Of a stretch of 64,000 nt of DNA, positions 34,899 through 43,081 are shown piece by piece (position 1 is the stretch's first letter; each line of letters begins with the position of its first letter). The position numbers and the translations under genes are program-made. This DNA is from Candidatus Methanoliparum thermophilum (GTDB taxonomy: Archaea > Halobacteriota > Methanoliparia > Methanoliparales > Methanoliparaceae): contig RXIF01000004.1 in NCBI GenBank assembly GCA_004212075.1, positions 248,001-312,000 of the forward strand, read 5' to 3'. The notes under the pieces are model-generated. The model ran no database searches and had not been told where the DNA came from. It was given only the letters and a program-made list of their open reading frames with translations.

Positions 34899-35741
34899 TT
34901 GAAGGCAAATCAGATTGAATGGATGATAATATTACTGATAATTTTATCAGTCTTAATATTTGCAGATTATTTTTTAACAGATCAATCAGAAAAAGAATTA
35001 ATTATTGCTGGGTCTACTACTATCTTTCCTATTATCGAAGGAGTTGCGGATAATTATATATTAGAAGATCCAGATAAAGAGGTAACTGTTATTGGAGGTA
35101 GCTCAGAATATGGTCTTTCTCTCTTGAACGATGGTGATATAGATATTGCCACCGTTTCTAGGGATCTTACTATCTATGAGATAGAGCAATATTGCACGTT
35201 AAGATATCCGCCATTATCTGTAGCTACTATTGCAAAAGGTGGGACTCTTTTCATAGTTAATCCTAAAAACAATATAGATAACTTAACTTCCAGTCAAATA
35301 AGTGATATTTATACAGGAAAAATAAAAAACTGGAAGGATGTGGGAGGAGAAAATAAGGAGATCACTTTTTTGGGTAGAGTATCTTCATCAGGAACTAGAC
35401 AGACAGTTGAATCTATTTTAAATATAGAAGAGGTAAGGAACGATATGGTCCCATTACCTACAAACAGCAGTGTGGTAATCGGCGTATCAGAGGATGAGAA
35501 CGCTATAGGCTATATAGGGCACGGATATCTCGATCCAAGTAGAGTAAAAGCACTATCTGTTGATAATGTGGAAGGAAGCATTGAGCATATCTCAAGAGAT
35601 GTTTATCCTTTGGTTAGAAACCTAAATCTTGTCACCAGAGGAGGACCAAAAGGAATGGTAAAAGACTTTATAGATTTTATATTTAGTAAAGAAGGAGAGA
35701 ATGTTATTAGAACGAACGGATGTATCCCCGTTCGGTGTTAA
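34899..35741 (+). CDS. pstS: Phosphate ABC transporter substrate-binding protein, copy 1
   Basis: Extracytoplasmic phosphate-binding protein. An N-terminal hydrophobic helix (MIILLIILSVLIFADYFL) anchors or exports it. IIAGSTTIFPIIEGVADNY and the SSGTRQTVESIL phosphate-contact loop match PstS. I start it at TTG 34899 because AGGTGG (34888-34893) is correctly placed; GTG at 34890 would fall inside that site. It is shorter than bacterial PstS (280 residues), as in many archaea. A second PstS is encoded at 36560. Confidence 0.86.
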   Translation: MKANQIEWMIILLIILSVLIFADYFLTDQSEKELIIAGSTTIFPIIEGVADNYILEDPDKEVTVIGGSSEYGLSLLNDGDIDIATVSRDLTIYEIEQYCTLRYPPLSVATIAKGGTLFIVNPKNNIDNLTSSQISDIYTGKIKNWKDVGGENKEITFLGRVSSSGTRQTVESILNIEEVRNDMVPLPTNSSVVIGVSEDENAIGYIGHGYLDPSRVKALSVDNVEGSIEHISRDVYPLVRNLNLVTRGGPKGMVKDFIDFIFSKEGENVIRTNGCIPVRC

Positions 35742-35752
35742 GAGGTGTAACA

Positions 35753-36496
35753 ATGCCCATAAAAATTATACATCTGTCAGATATCCATATAGCATCTCCA
35801 TACTTCATTCCAGATATGTATGACGATGTAGTGAGAGAGATAAATGATATAGAACCTGACATAGTTGTTATTACAGGAGATTTAACAAATGAGGGGAGGC
35901 TCTCCGAATATGAGGAGGCGAGTAGATATATTAAAAAAATAAAATGCAAAAACATGGTTATCTTGCCTGGAAATCATGATACACGAAATGCAGGGTATCT
36001 ACTTTTTGAAGAATATTTTGGAGAACGGATTAAGACGTTACGCTATAAAAATATAACGGTTGTCGGTGTAGATTCTTCAGAACCGGATATAGACGATGGA
36101 CATATTGGTAGAGATAAGTATCCATATATAATAGACAGTTTTAACCAGAATAAAGACGATTTTAAGATTTTTGCACTTCATCATCATGTGATCCCTGTAC
36201 CATTATGTGGCAGAGAAAGGAATGTACCTACAGACGCAGGAGACCTGCTAGATGTTTTGGATAGATTAAAGATAGATATGATTCTTTGCGGCCACAGGCA
36301 CGTTCCATGGCTCTGGAATTTAAATGATATGATCGTTCTTAACGCTGGAACAGCAAGTACAAGTCGAACAAAAGGCAAAATCAGCCAGTCTTATAATTAT
36401 ATAGAGATCGATGATTTCCTTAAAATATATAGAATATCTTCTAATGGTGAAAAATATATATTACTTAATAGAAAGATATATAAAGACGAATTATAA
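35753..36496 (+). CDS. Calcineurin-like metallophosphoesterase in the pst cluster
   Basis: A 247-residue two-metal phosphoesterase. IIHLSDIHIA, DIVVITGDLTNEG, LPGNHD, FALHHH and LCGHRHVP are the five motifs of the fold, resembling CpdA/Icc-type cyclic-nucleotide or phospholipid phosphodiesterases. Start at ATG 35753 after AAGAGGTG. It lies between two pstS genes, 11 bp from the first, suggesting phosphate scavenging or signalling. No signal peptide is visible, so it is probably cytoplasmic. Confidence 0.85.
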   Translation: MPIKIIHLSDIHIASPYFIPDMYDDVVREINDIEPDIVVITGDLTNEGRLSEYEEASRYIKKIKCKNMVILPGNHDTRNAGYLLFEEYFGERIKTLRYKNITVVGVDSSEPDIDDGHIGRDKYPYIIDSFNQNKDDFKIFALHHHVIPVPLCGRERNVPTDAGDLLDVLDRLKIDMILCGHRHVPWLWNLNDMIVLNAGTASTSRTKGKISQSYNYIEIDDFLKIYRISSNGEKYILLNRKIYKDEL

Positions 36497-36559
36497 GAAA
36501 AAAAATGATGATACATTATTTATTAACACTACGTATATTGCAAATGTAGGGATCTCAGC

Positions 36560-37381
36560 ATGAAGTTTGTTATTAAATATCTAGCTATAGTATTGGTTAT
36601 TGTACTAACTATAATACCCTTTGGATCTGCTTTAGAGATTGTTCAAGTTACGGGATCTTCTACAGTTATGCCAATTGCAGCAAGGTGTGCAGAAGTATTT
36701 AACAAACAACAGAACGAAATAAGAGTTACTGTAACTGGTGGTGGATCGGGACACGGTATTGAGGCTGTTGCGACTGGAAAAGCAGATATTGGAATGGCAT
36801 CACGTGATATAAAGGAGTCAGAGATAGAACGTTTTGGGGATAAATTTGTGGAACATACAATTGCAAAGGATGCCGTTGCCGTAGTCGTCAGTTCTGATAT
36901 ATATAATGCAGGTGTTACCGACCTTACCAAAGAGGAGATAAGAAAGATATTCAATGGGGAGATAAATAATTGGAGTGAAGTTGGTGGACCTAACAAATGG
37001 ATCGCTGTTATAGTCAGGAAAACAGGATCTGGAACGAGGAATACATTTATGGATGCCATATTTGGAACTGCAGATGCAGAAGCTAATGGGAAAGATGTAG
37101 AAGTTAGCGAGAATGCAGAAATGCTGATGAAAATCGTAAATAAGGACAATGCGATAGGATATCTTTCAGTAGGATATCTTAACGAGAATGTTAAAGCAAT
37201 CGCGATAGATGGTGTGTTACCTACGAAAGAGAATATCTACAATGGTCGTTATCCTATCTCTAGAAGCTTGTATTTTTATACTTTTGGGAAACCATCACCA
37301 AAAACGCAAAGATTTATAGATTTTGTATTGAGCAGTGAGGGACAAAAAATTGTTGAAGAAGAGGGGTATCTTCCACTATAA
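36560..37381 (+). CDS. pstS: Phosphate ABC transporter substrate-binding protein, copy 2
   Basis: A second phosphate-binding protein, 273 residues, with a signal peptide (VIKYLAIVLVIVLTIIPFGS, cleaved near Ala25). QVTGSSTVMPIAARCAEVF and KTGSGTRNTFMDAIFG form the phosphate site. The sequence is clearly related to but distinct from copy 1, suggesting different affinities. It directly precedes pstC and is probably the main partner of PstCA. Confidence 0.9.
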   Translation: MKFVIKYLAIVLVIVLTIIPFGSALEIVQVTGSSTVMPIAARCAEVFNKQQNEIRVTVTGGGSGHGIEAVATGKADIGMASRDIKESEIERFGDKFVEHTIAKDAVAVVVSSDIYNAGVTDLTKEEIRKIFNGEINNWSEVGGPNKWIAVIVRKTGSGTRNTFMDAIFGTADAEANGKDVEVSENAEMLMKIVNKDNAIGYLSVGYLNENVKAIAIDGVLPTKENIYNGRYPISRSLYFYTFGKPSPKTQRFIDFVLSSEGQKIVEEEGYLPL

Positions 37382-37416
37382 AAATACCGTATATTTAAAG
37401 AGTTAAGTTGAGATTT

Positions 37417-38322
37417 ATGGATGACACAAAATCAAAGATTAGTTTTAAGATGTTTAAAGAGAAAGCGATCGAAAAATTTCTGCTTATCATGTCTCTGATC
37501 TCTATCTCGATCGTTTTTATTATATTTCTGTATCTTATATTGGAAGGAGTTCCAGCATTTTCAACGATTGGTTTTTTTAATTTTATATTTGGAACAGAGT
37601 GGTTTTTTCCTACTGATACATACGGCATAATGCCACTATTGATAGGATCTTTTTACGTAACTATCATTGCAACAGTTATAGCTGTTATTCTCGGTATACC
37701 ATCTGCTATTGTGTTATCTGAAATGATGCCGCCTTCCATCGCGTCAATCATAAAACCGATCATTGAGATCTTAAACGATATTCCTTCCATCGTATACGGG
37801 TTTATAGGGATGATAATCTTGATCCCATTCATGGAGTCTAGCCTTTCTATGGTTGTAGGCGAATCATATATTACAGCTGGAATTGTGTTGGGCATTATGG
37901 CACTTCCTACAATAGTAACTATCTCGGATGATGCCATCAGATCTGTTCCTAAAGATATCAAAGAAGGTAGTTTAGCACTTGGCGCATCACATTGGGAGAC
38001 TATAAAAAACATTGTTATTCCCAGTGCGATATCAGGCATTATTGCCTCTATCATTCTAGCAATGGGCCGAGTATTAGGTGAGACTATGGCTGTTATGTTT
38101 TTGATAGGATGCATACCACGAATACCAACCCCCTTTTATAACATCTTTCAAAGTGGTAGCACAATGACGACAGGAATAGTAAGCGAGATGGGAGAAGCCG
38201 CACGAGGATCGCTTCATTATCATTCTCTGGTTGGTATAGGCGTAATTCTATTAATAATAGTTACTATTTTAAATTTTGTCGCGGATTATGCACGTATTAG
38301 AGTTCAAAAGAAGTTTGGGTGA
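37417..38322 (+). CDS. pstC: Phosphate ABC transporter permease PstC
   Basis: One of two membrane permeases for phosphate, 301 residues with six predicted helices. MPLLIGSFYVTIIATVIAVILG, EILNDIPSIVYGFIGM and the EAA loop KEGSLALGASHWETIKNIVIP are typical. ATG 37417 is used; a TTG at 37408 is possible. pstA follows 3 bp downstream. Confidence 0.92.
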   Translation: MDDTKSKISFKMFKEKAIEKFLLIMSLISISIVFIIFLYLILEGVPAFSTIGFFNFIFGTEWFFPTDTYGIMPLLIGSFYVTIIATVIAVILGIPSAIVLSEMMPPSIASIIKPIIEILNDIPSIVYGFIGMIILIPFMESSLSMVVGESYITAGIVLGIMALPTIVTISDDAIRSVPKDIKEGSLALGASHWETIKNIVIPSAISGIIASIILAMGRVLGETMAVMFLIGCIPRIPTPFYNIFQSGSTMTTGIVSEMGEAARGSLHYHSLVGIGVILLIIVTILNFVADYARIRVQKKFG

Positions 38323-38325
38323 ATT

Positions 38326-39633
38326 ATGGATCGCTTAAAGATCAAAGATTTTGATATAATCAGACGAATTACGAGAATAGATAGATGGGCATACTCGATC
38401 GGTTTTATCGTCTTGATTTTCGGTTTTATTACTCTTCTTACAGGCTCCTTCAACAAATCTTTTATATCTGATTATACTATTATCTTTTCGTGGATCATTC
38501 CAGCAATTCTCTTAATTCCAGCCTTGATATCATTATTTCTCTTTTTAAAGATTATAATATCGGATGAAAAAGATGATAATTCATCTTTTAGAAGAAAAAG
38601 ATCGATCTTTTTCGTATATTTTATTGTATTGATTATTCTGTCTTTGACCGTTCATTCGATCGATCCTTCTCTATCGATAATATTTGATGATTTGATGATA
38701 GGTGTTGATAGTAGCATTATTATCTCTATATTACTGTTGATTGTGGGTATAATCATAATAAAGTTGGCTACGAATCTACAGCACGGCTTTAAAAAACAAG
38801 CAAATCAATTATTTGTATTTATTTTATTTGGTTTGGCCGCTTCCATCGTTTTATTGATCCTTGGATACATATTATTTATACTTTTTGTGAATGGCGGTGG
38901 TGCAATAAATTTAGAATTTCTAACGGGAGACGTAATTAATTATGGTGCCGATGGAGGTATATTTCCATGTATTGTAGGGACTATATATCTTGTCGCAGGT
39001 ACTGTAATAATAGCACTTATTCTGGGTGTGCCTACCGCGATATATATGGTAGAATATGCTAATACCAGCAAGCTAACGCGAGCAATAAATATAGCAGTAA
39101 ATAGCCTAAATGGTATTCCTTCGATTATATTTGGTCTATTTGGTTACGCATTCTTGGTATCTTTTTTCGGCAGGCCGACTCTCTTGGCAGGTTGGATACT
39201 TCTCGGTATCATGACCGTTCCAACAGTAATAGTGACCACAGAAGAAGCATTGAAGAACGTGCCTAAATCGGTAAGAGAGGGAAGTCTTGCTATGGGTGCG
39301 ACCAAATGGCAGACTATAAGAAGAGTTGTCTTACCTGCAGCCGTCCCTGGTATTATTACCGGTGCGGTACTTTCTATAGGTAGAGCAGCAGGTGAGACTG
39401 CACCTATAATGTTCACTGCTACCGTATTTTTCCCGGCGGATATTCCGTCTTCCGTGTTAGAGCCTACACCTGTGTTGACCTATCACCTCTATGAACTTAT
39501 GATGCGTCTATCGTCTCCTGAGATGTTTACGAATGCGTGGGGAACTGCTCTTGTCTTGATTGTTCTGGTTTTAGGAATAGATATTATTGCAATAATTATA
39601 AGAGATAGGTATAGAAAGAGGATACAATGGTAG
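38326..39633 (+). CDS. pstA: Phosphate ABC transporter permease PstA, N-terminally extended
   Basis: Second phosphate permease. The core (about residues 160-435) has LNGIPSIIFGLFGYAFLV and the EAA loop REGSLAMGATKWQTIRRVVLP. At 435 residues it exceeds the usual 280-300 because of an extra N-terminal region of about 150 residues with four predicted helices. Extended PstA proteins occur elsewhere. It overlaps the small frameshifted gene that follows by 7 bp. Confidence 0.9.
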   Translation: MDRLKIKDFDIIRRITRIDRWAYSIGFIVLIFGFITLLTGSFNKSFISDYTIIFSWIIPAILLIPALISLFLFLKIIISDEKDDNSSFRRKRSIFFVYFIVLIILSLTVHSIDPSLSIIFDDLMIGVDSSIIISILLLIVGIIIIKLATNLQHGFKKQANQLFVFILFGLAASIVLLILGYILFILFVNGGGAINLEFLTGDVINYGADGGIFPCIVGTIYLVAGTVIIALILGVPTAIYMVEYANTSKLTRAINIAVNSLNGIPSIIFGLFGYAFLVSFFGRPTLLAGWILLGIMTVPTVIVTTEEALKNVPKSVREGSLAMGATKWQTIRRVVLPAAVPGIITGAVLSIGRAAGETAPIMFTATVFFPADIPSSVLEPTPVLTYHLYELMMRLSSPEMFTNAWGTALVLIVLVLGIDIIAIIIRDRYRKRIQW

Positions 39634-39832
39634 ATTTACCAAAAGATCAGTTGAAAAAATTAAGTAAAGAGACGCTTATAAACTTGCATTATCTGAAAAG
39701 ATAGATTTAGAATTTAGGATAAAGTGTTACGAAGAGCTTAATTTTAGAAACAAGATGGAAGAGATTAAAGATATGCTTAATATCGAGATAGCACTTGATA
39801 AATTGGATAAAATACTTGGTGATGGGATATGA
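39627..39832 (+). pseudogene. Small frameshifted gene coupled to the downstream ATPase
   Basis: The ATG at 39627 gives MVDLPKDQLKKLSKETLINL and a stop after 25 codons. A shift of one frame near 39675 instead continues as DAYKLALSEKIDLEFRIKCY, then through KMEEIKDMLNIEIALDKLDK to a TGA at 39830-39832. That TGA overlaps the ATG of the next gene. The restored product would be about 68 residues, charged and helical. The shift could be a true disruption, a programmed frameshift, or a sequencing error in the A-rich run before it. The retained coding character and ATGA coupling favour error or recoding over long decay. Confidence 0.5.
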
Positions 39833-40926
39833 TCTGCCCAAAAGAGATTATAAACGCGTTAGATAAAAAATCTGGATTTTCACTCATTGTGAGAGGCTCA
39901 CCTGGTACAGGAAAAACCACGTTTGCACTCGAGTTATTGAAGAGGTATAAAGATAGTGGATTATATTTTTCGACGAGAACAAGTGTAGATTTGCTTTATG
40001 AACAATTTCCATGGCTGGTAGATGTGGTGGATAGAAACAAATTTTTTGAAAAGATACCAGAAGAAATATCATCTATTTTAGAGGATTCTGTACGATTTGA
40101 GTATGCTAACAAGATTGAATTTATAAAAGAGCTTTATGATCATGTTAGTTTGATAAAAGGGATGCCGCTCATTGTGTTAGATAGTTGGGAGGGAATTATT
40201 GGACAGATAGGCGAAAGAGAGACAAGTGCATTGGATATGGAATTATTAAATGTTTTTAAAGGAATGAAAGCAAATACTGTGCTTGTTTTAGAGCGGTCAA
40301 TCCAAACACCGTTAGATTACCTTGTAGATAGAGTAATAGAGATTAAAGACGACGAGATTGAAGGTAGAAAGATAAGAGAGATGTACATACACAAGATGAG
40401 AGGAATACGTATAAATCAGTTTAAATATCTAATCACATTGGAAAATGGAGAATTCAACTATTTTGAGGAATTTACGAAGAATTACAAGAAAATAAAAGAT
40501 TATTCAAGCGATAGTGGCGGATTAACAAATATTATTGGTGAATATAAGAAAAGGTCACACATCTTTTTGGAGTTTGATGAGGAGACAGATCCGCTGGATT
40601 ATAATCTCTTAATATTAAAGATCATTAACGATTATATTGCCAAAAAGGGAAATATAATACTGATTGAGCCAAAAGACTTAGATATAGACGAACAAAAATA
40701 TCCAGTGGAATTGATAAGGTTGGCAGAGATATCAGAGAAAAAAACAGATAATACAGCACTAATAAACAGATTAAAAGAAGTTGTTAAGACAAGAAAAGAG
40801 CCGATGCTTCTTATAAATTATTACGATGCAATAGAACGATTTTTTGGTAGAGATTCGGAAAGATGGATGAATATATTTTTAGGCGATTTAAAGGAGTATT
40901 TTTTAAAATCCTGTATAGTAAACTAA
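39829..40926 (+). CDS. RecA-fold ATPase of the RAD55/GvpD-like group
   Basis: A 365-residue P-loop protein. Walker A is VRGSPGTGKTTFALELLKRY (residues 22-41) and the Walker B-like strand is PLIVLDSWEGIIG. It resembles archaeal RAD55/KaiC-like and GvpD-type regulators, with a C-terminal part of about 150 residues that I cannot assign. It lies between pstA and pstB, normally adjacent genes, and is translationally coupled to the small frameshifted gene before it. Its insertion in the operon suggests a regulatory link to phosphate uptake, which is inference. Confidence 0.68.
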   Translation: MICPKEIINALDKKSGFSLIVRGSPGTGKTTFALELLKRYKDSGLYFSTRTSVDLLYEQFPWLVDVVDRNKFFEKIPEEISSILEDSVRFEYANKIEFIKELYDHVSLIKGMPLIVLDSWEGIIGQIGERETSALDMELLNVFKGMKANTVLVLERSIQTPLDYLVDRVIEIKDDEIEGRKIREMYIHKMRGIRINQFKYLITLENGEFNYFEEFTKNYKKIKDYSSDSGGLTNIIGEYKKRSHIFLEFDEETDPLDYNLLILKIINDYIAKKGNIILIEPKDLDIDEQKYPVELIRLAEISEKKTDNTALINRLKEVVKTRKEPMLLINYYDAIERFFGRDSERWMNIFLGDLKEYFLKSCIVN

Positions 40927-40944
40927 CTGTTCAAGGAGGTTGAA

Positions 40945-40961
40945 GGAACCGTAGGTTCTGC
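40945..40961 (+). repeat. 17-nt palindromic element between the pstB Shine-Dalgarno and ATG
   Basis: GGAACCGTAGGTTCTGC, identical to the copy at 32350-32366, forms a GAACC-GTA-GGTTC hairpin. It starts 4 nt after AAGGAGGT (40933-40940) and ends 5 nt before the pstB ATG. Without it the ribosome binding site would be at normal spacing. The copy near rpoK also follows GGAGGT, by 3 nt. Confidence 0.6.
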
Positions 40962-40966
40962 TTAAA

Positions 40967-41725
40967 ATGAGAGATATAATTGTTGTCAAAGAATTCAATC
41001 TATGGTTTGGTAAGGATCATATATTAAAAAATATCAATATGAATATCGAAAAAAATAAAGTTACTGCGATTATAGGCCCTTCCGGTTGTGGAAAATCTAC
41101 TTTCATAAAATCTATCAATAGGATGAACGATCTTGTTCCAAATTGTACAACTGATGGAGAGATCTTATTTGATGGATTCGATAACATCTATAAAAAAGAT
41201 GTAGATGTTTATGAATTAAGGAAGCGGATAGGGATGGTATTTCAAAATCCGAATCCATTTCCTATGTCTATTAAGGATAATATAACTTATGGTCCTAAAA
41301 TTCATGGCATAAAAGATAAAAAAAAGCTTAATGAGATAGTTGAATCATCATTAAAGTCTGCAGCATTGTTTGATGAGGTTAAAGATAGATTGGATGATAT
41401 GGCTCTTGGATTGAGCGGGGGCCAACAACAGCGGCTATGTATCGCTAGAGCTTTATCTATTCATCCGGAGATAATTTTGTTTGATGAGCCTTGTTCTGCT
41501 CTTGATCCAATATCTACTTCGAAGATAGAAGACCTTATATTAGACCTTGTAGAAAAATATACAATAATTATTGTAACACATAATATGCAACAGGCTGCAA
41601 GAATCTCGGATAATACCGCTTTTTTCTTGTCAGGTGAGCTTATAGAATATGGAAATACATCCGATATATTCGAAACACCAAAAGATAAAAGAACGGAGGC
41701 CTATATAACTGGTAAATTTGGATGA
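40967..41725 (+). CDS. pstB: Phosphate ABC transporter ATPase PstB
   Basis: ATPase driving phosphate import, 252 residues. Walker A is [20 protein letters not shown], the Q-loop is [12 protein letters not shown], the signature is [15 protein letters not shown], and Walker B is [12 protein letters not shown]. The Shine-Dalgarno is separated from the ATG by a 17-nt palindrome, which may lower or regulate translation. It is convergent with the FmdE-like/phoU pair. Confidence 0.95.
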   Translation: MRDIIVVKEFNLWFGKDHILKNINMNIEKNKVTAIIGPSGCGKSTFIKSINRMNDLVPNCTTDGEILFDGFDNIYKKDVDVYELRKRIGMVFQNPNPFPMSIKDNITYGPKIHGIKDKKKLNEIVESSLKSAALFDEVKDRLDDMALGLSGGQQQRLCIARALSIHPEIILFDEPCSALDPISTSKIEDLILDLVEKYTIIIVTHNMQQAARISDNTAFFLSGELIEYGNTSDIFETPKDKRTEAYITGKFG

Positions 41726-41764
41726 TTCGTTTATATTTACCAATACGCGAAAATTAACAGGTCA

Positions 41765-41805
41765 TCACAAACCTTTGGTTTGTGAGCCGCAAATCTTCGA
41801 TTTGC
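41765..41805. repeat. Pair of 3-nt-loop hairpins between convergent genes
   Basis: TCACAAACC-TTT-GGTTTGTGA (41765-41785) and GCAAATC-TTC-GATTTGC (41789-41805) are perfect back-to-back palindromes in the gap between pstB and the FmdE-like gene. The 15-mer CAAATCTTCGATTTG also occurs at the apex of the hairpin after cdhB. They may act as bidirectional terminators or belong to a dispersed repeat family. Confidence 0.55.
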
Positions 41806-41818
41806 AACATCTCAAATC

Positions 41819-42370
41819 TTATTTATCGATACAATCCTTGCATATCTTTCTTATATCATCTTTATCATCCATAAAGTATGCAAAAGGTTCTCTACATATC
41901 TCACAGATAGCTATTGCCTTCTTTTTTTTATCGGGAATTTTTAAATCGTTTACTTCGTAAGATAATATATCGGTCCATGCTTTAAGTATCTCAGGCACCA
42001 CTTTCTCATGTGAGATATCTTTTGTATTCATAAACCAATCGTAGATAATAGGATATTTTTTTAATTTATTTATATCGACAAAGACTCTTACACTTTTATC
42101 CCCCCATTTTTTAGATACGGTTATCGCGAACTTACCCACATCCTTAATAATTACCGTTTTGTTTCCTATAGTACTCTTTGTTAATGCCATCATAGTATCT
42201 GGCAGACAGTTTACCGATTCTACCGTAAAGAATAACTTGCTATCCAGATTACATCCTAAAATCTCGCATGCATAGTTTAACATCGGGATTCCCAAAGCGG
42301 CACCTGAACTTAAATATCCATGAAACTCTCTTACCTTGTCTATCTGCCTCTTTAAATCTTCCTCGTTCAT
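41819..42370 (-). CDS. FmdE-domain protein
   Basis: A 183-residue protein of the FmdE (formylmethanofuran dehydrogenase subunit E) family. The domain spans about residues 8-145 (FHGYLSSGAALGIPMLNYAC, then VESVNCLPDTMMALTKSTIG). A C-terminal zinc finger follows (CEICREPFAYFMDDKDDIRK with CKDC). FmdE homologues co-occur with formylmethanofuran dehydrogenase and molybdenum-type enzymes, but a catalytic role is not established. Here it is far from fwdBD and overlaps the phoU stop by 4 bp. Confidence 0.8.
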   Translation of the reverse strand: MNEEDLKRQIDKVREFHGYLSSGAALGIPMLNYACEILGCNLDSKLFFTVESVNCLPDTMMALTKSTIGNKTVIIKDVGKFAITVSKKWGDKSVRVFVDINKLKKYPIIYDWFMNTKDISHEKVVPEILKAWTDILSYEVNDLKIPDKKKKAIAICEICREPFAYFMDDKDDIRKICKDCIDK

Positions 42371-43053
42371 AATATATCACGCATCAATTTTGAAGCATCT
42401 TCATGATCAAGAATTATATTTCCAGTAACCATATATATAGTTCTATTAAAGATATTATAAGCATGTGCAACAATTCTCTTTAGAAACCTTGCAATAATTA
42501 AAAGATCGGACGCGTTCTTGAGTTTTTTTGGGTCTTCGATGATAAAAGTGAGTAATTCTCTCCTAACCTGTTCATATAATCCATATGCTAAATCGGCTTG
42601 ATTCTTCATTATTTTATAATCGGATAAATCTTCATTCTTGAATGCACTAAGCGCTTTATCCAACATATCTTTTCCAATATCAATCATCCTTGGAATATCG
42701 ATTAATGGTTTAATAAACGGTTCATCACCTATAGCAACGGTAGTCTCGGCAATGTTTCCTGCAAGATGTATTAACCGATTAAAATCAGTTATAACCTTCA
42801 TACATGTGCTGATTATTCTTAAATCTTTTGCAACAGGCTGTTGGAGAGCAATAATCTGAATACATTTATTCTCTATATTTAATTCAAGTTTGTTGCTATT
42901 TTTTGCTTTATCTAAGACTGATTTGGCCAATTCTATATCTTTTGTAATAAATGATTTTGTCGATGCCTCGATCAATTCTTTTGCTAACAGCCCCATCTTA
43001 TATACTTCATCTTTTAGCAAGGAGATCTCTTTTTTATATCTTTCTCTTGTCAT
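42367..43053 (-). CDS. phoU: Phosphate signalling protein PhoU
   Basis: A stand-alone PhoU of 228 residues, two three-helix bundles with the conserved E/DxxxD metal-binding pattern (NRLIHLAGNIAETTVAIGDE, IARFLKRIVAHAYNIFNRTI). It modulates PstSCAB activity and signals phosphate status in other organisms. It faces pstB across the convergent gap and is followed by the overlapping FmdE-like gene. With the two AbrB fusions there are three PhoU-type proteins in this cluster. Confidence 0.88.
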   Translation of the reverse strand: MTRERYKKEISLLKDEVYKMGLLAKELIEASTKSFITKDIELAKSVLDKAKNSNKLELNIENKCIQIIALQQPVAKDLRIISTCMKVITDFNRLIHLAGNIAETTVAIGDEPFIKPLIDIPRMIDIGKDMLDKALSAFKNEDLSDYKIMKNQADLAYGLYEQVRRELLTFIIEDPKKLKNASDLLIIARFLKRIVAHAYNIFNRTIYMVTGNIILDHEDASKLMRDIL

Positions 43054-43081
43054 TTTTATACCTCTTTAAAATCATCATTCA

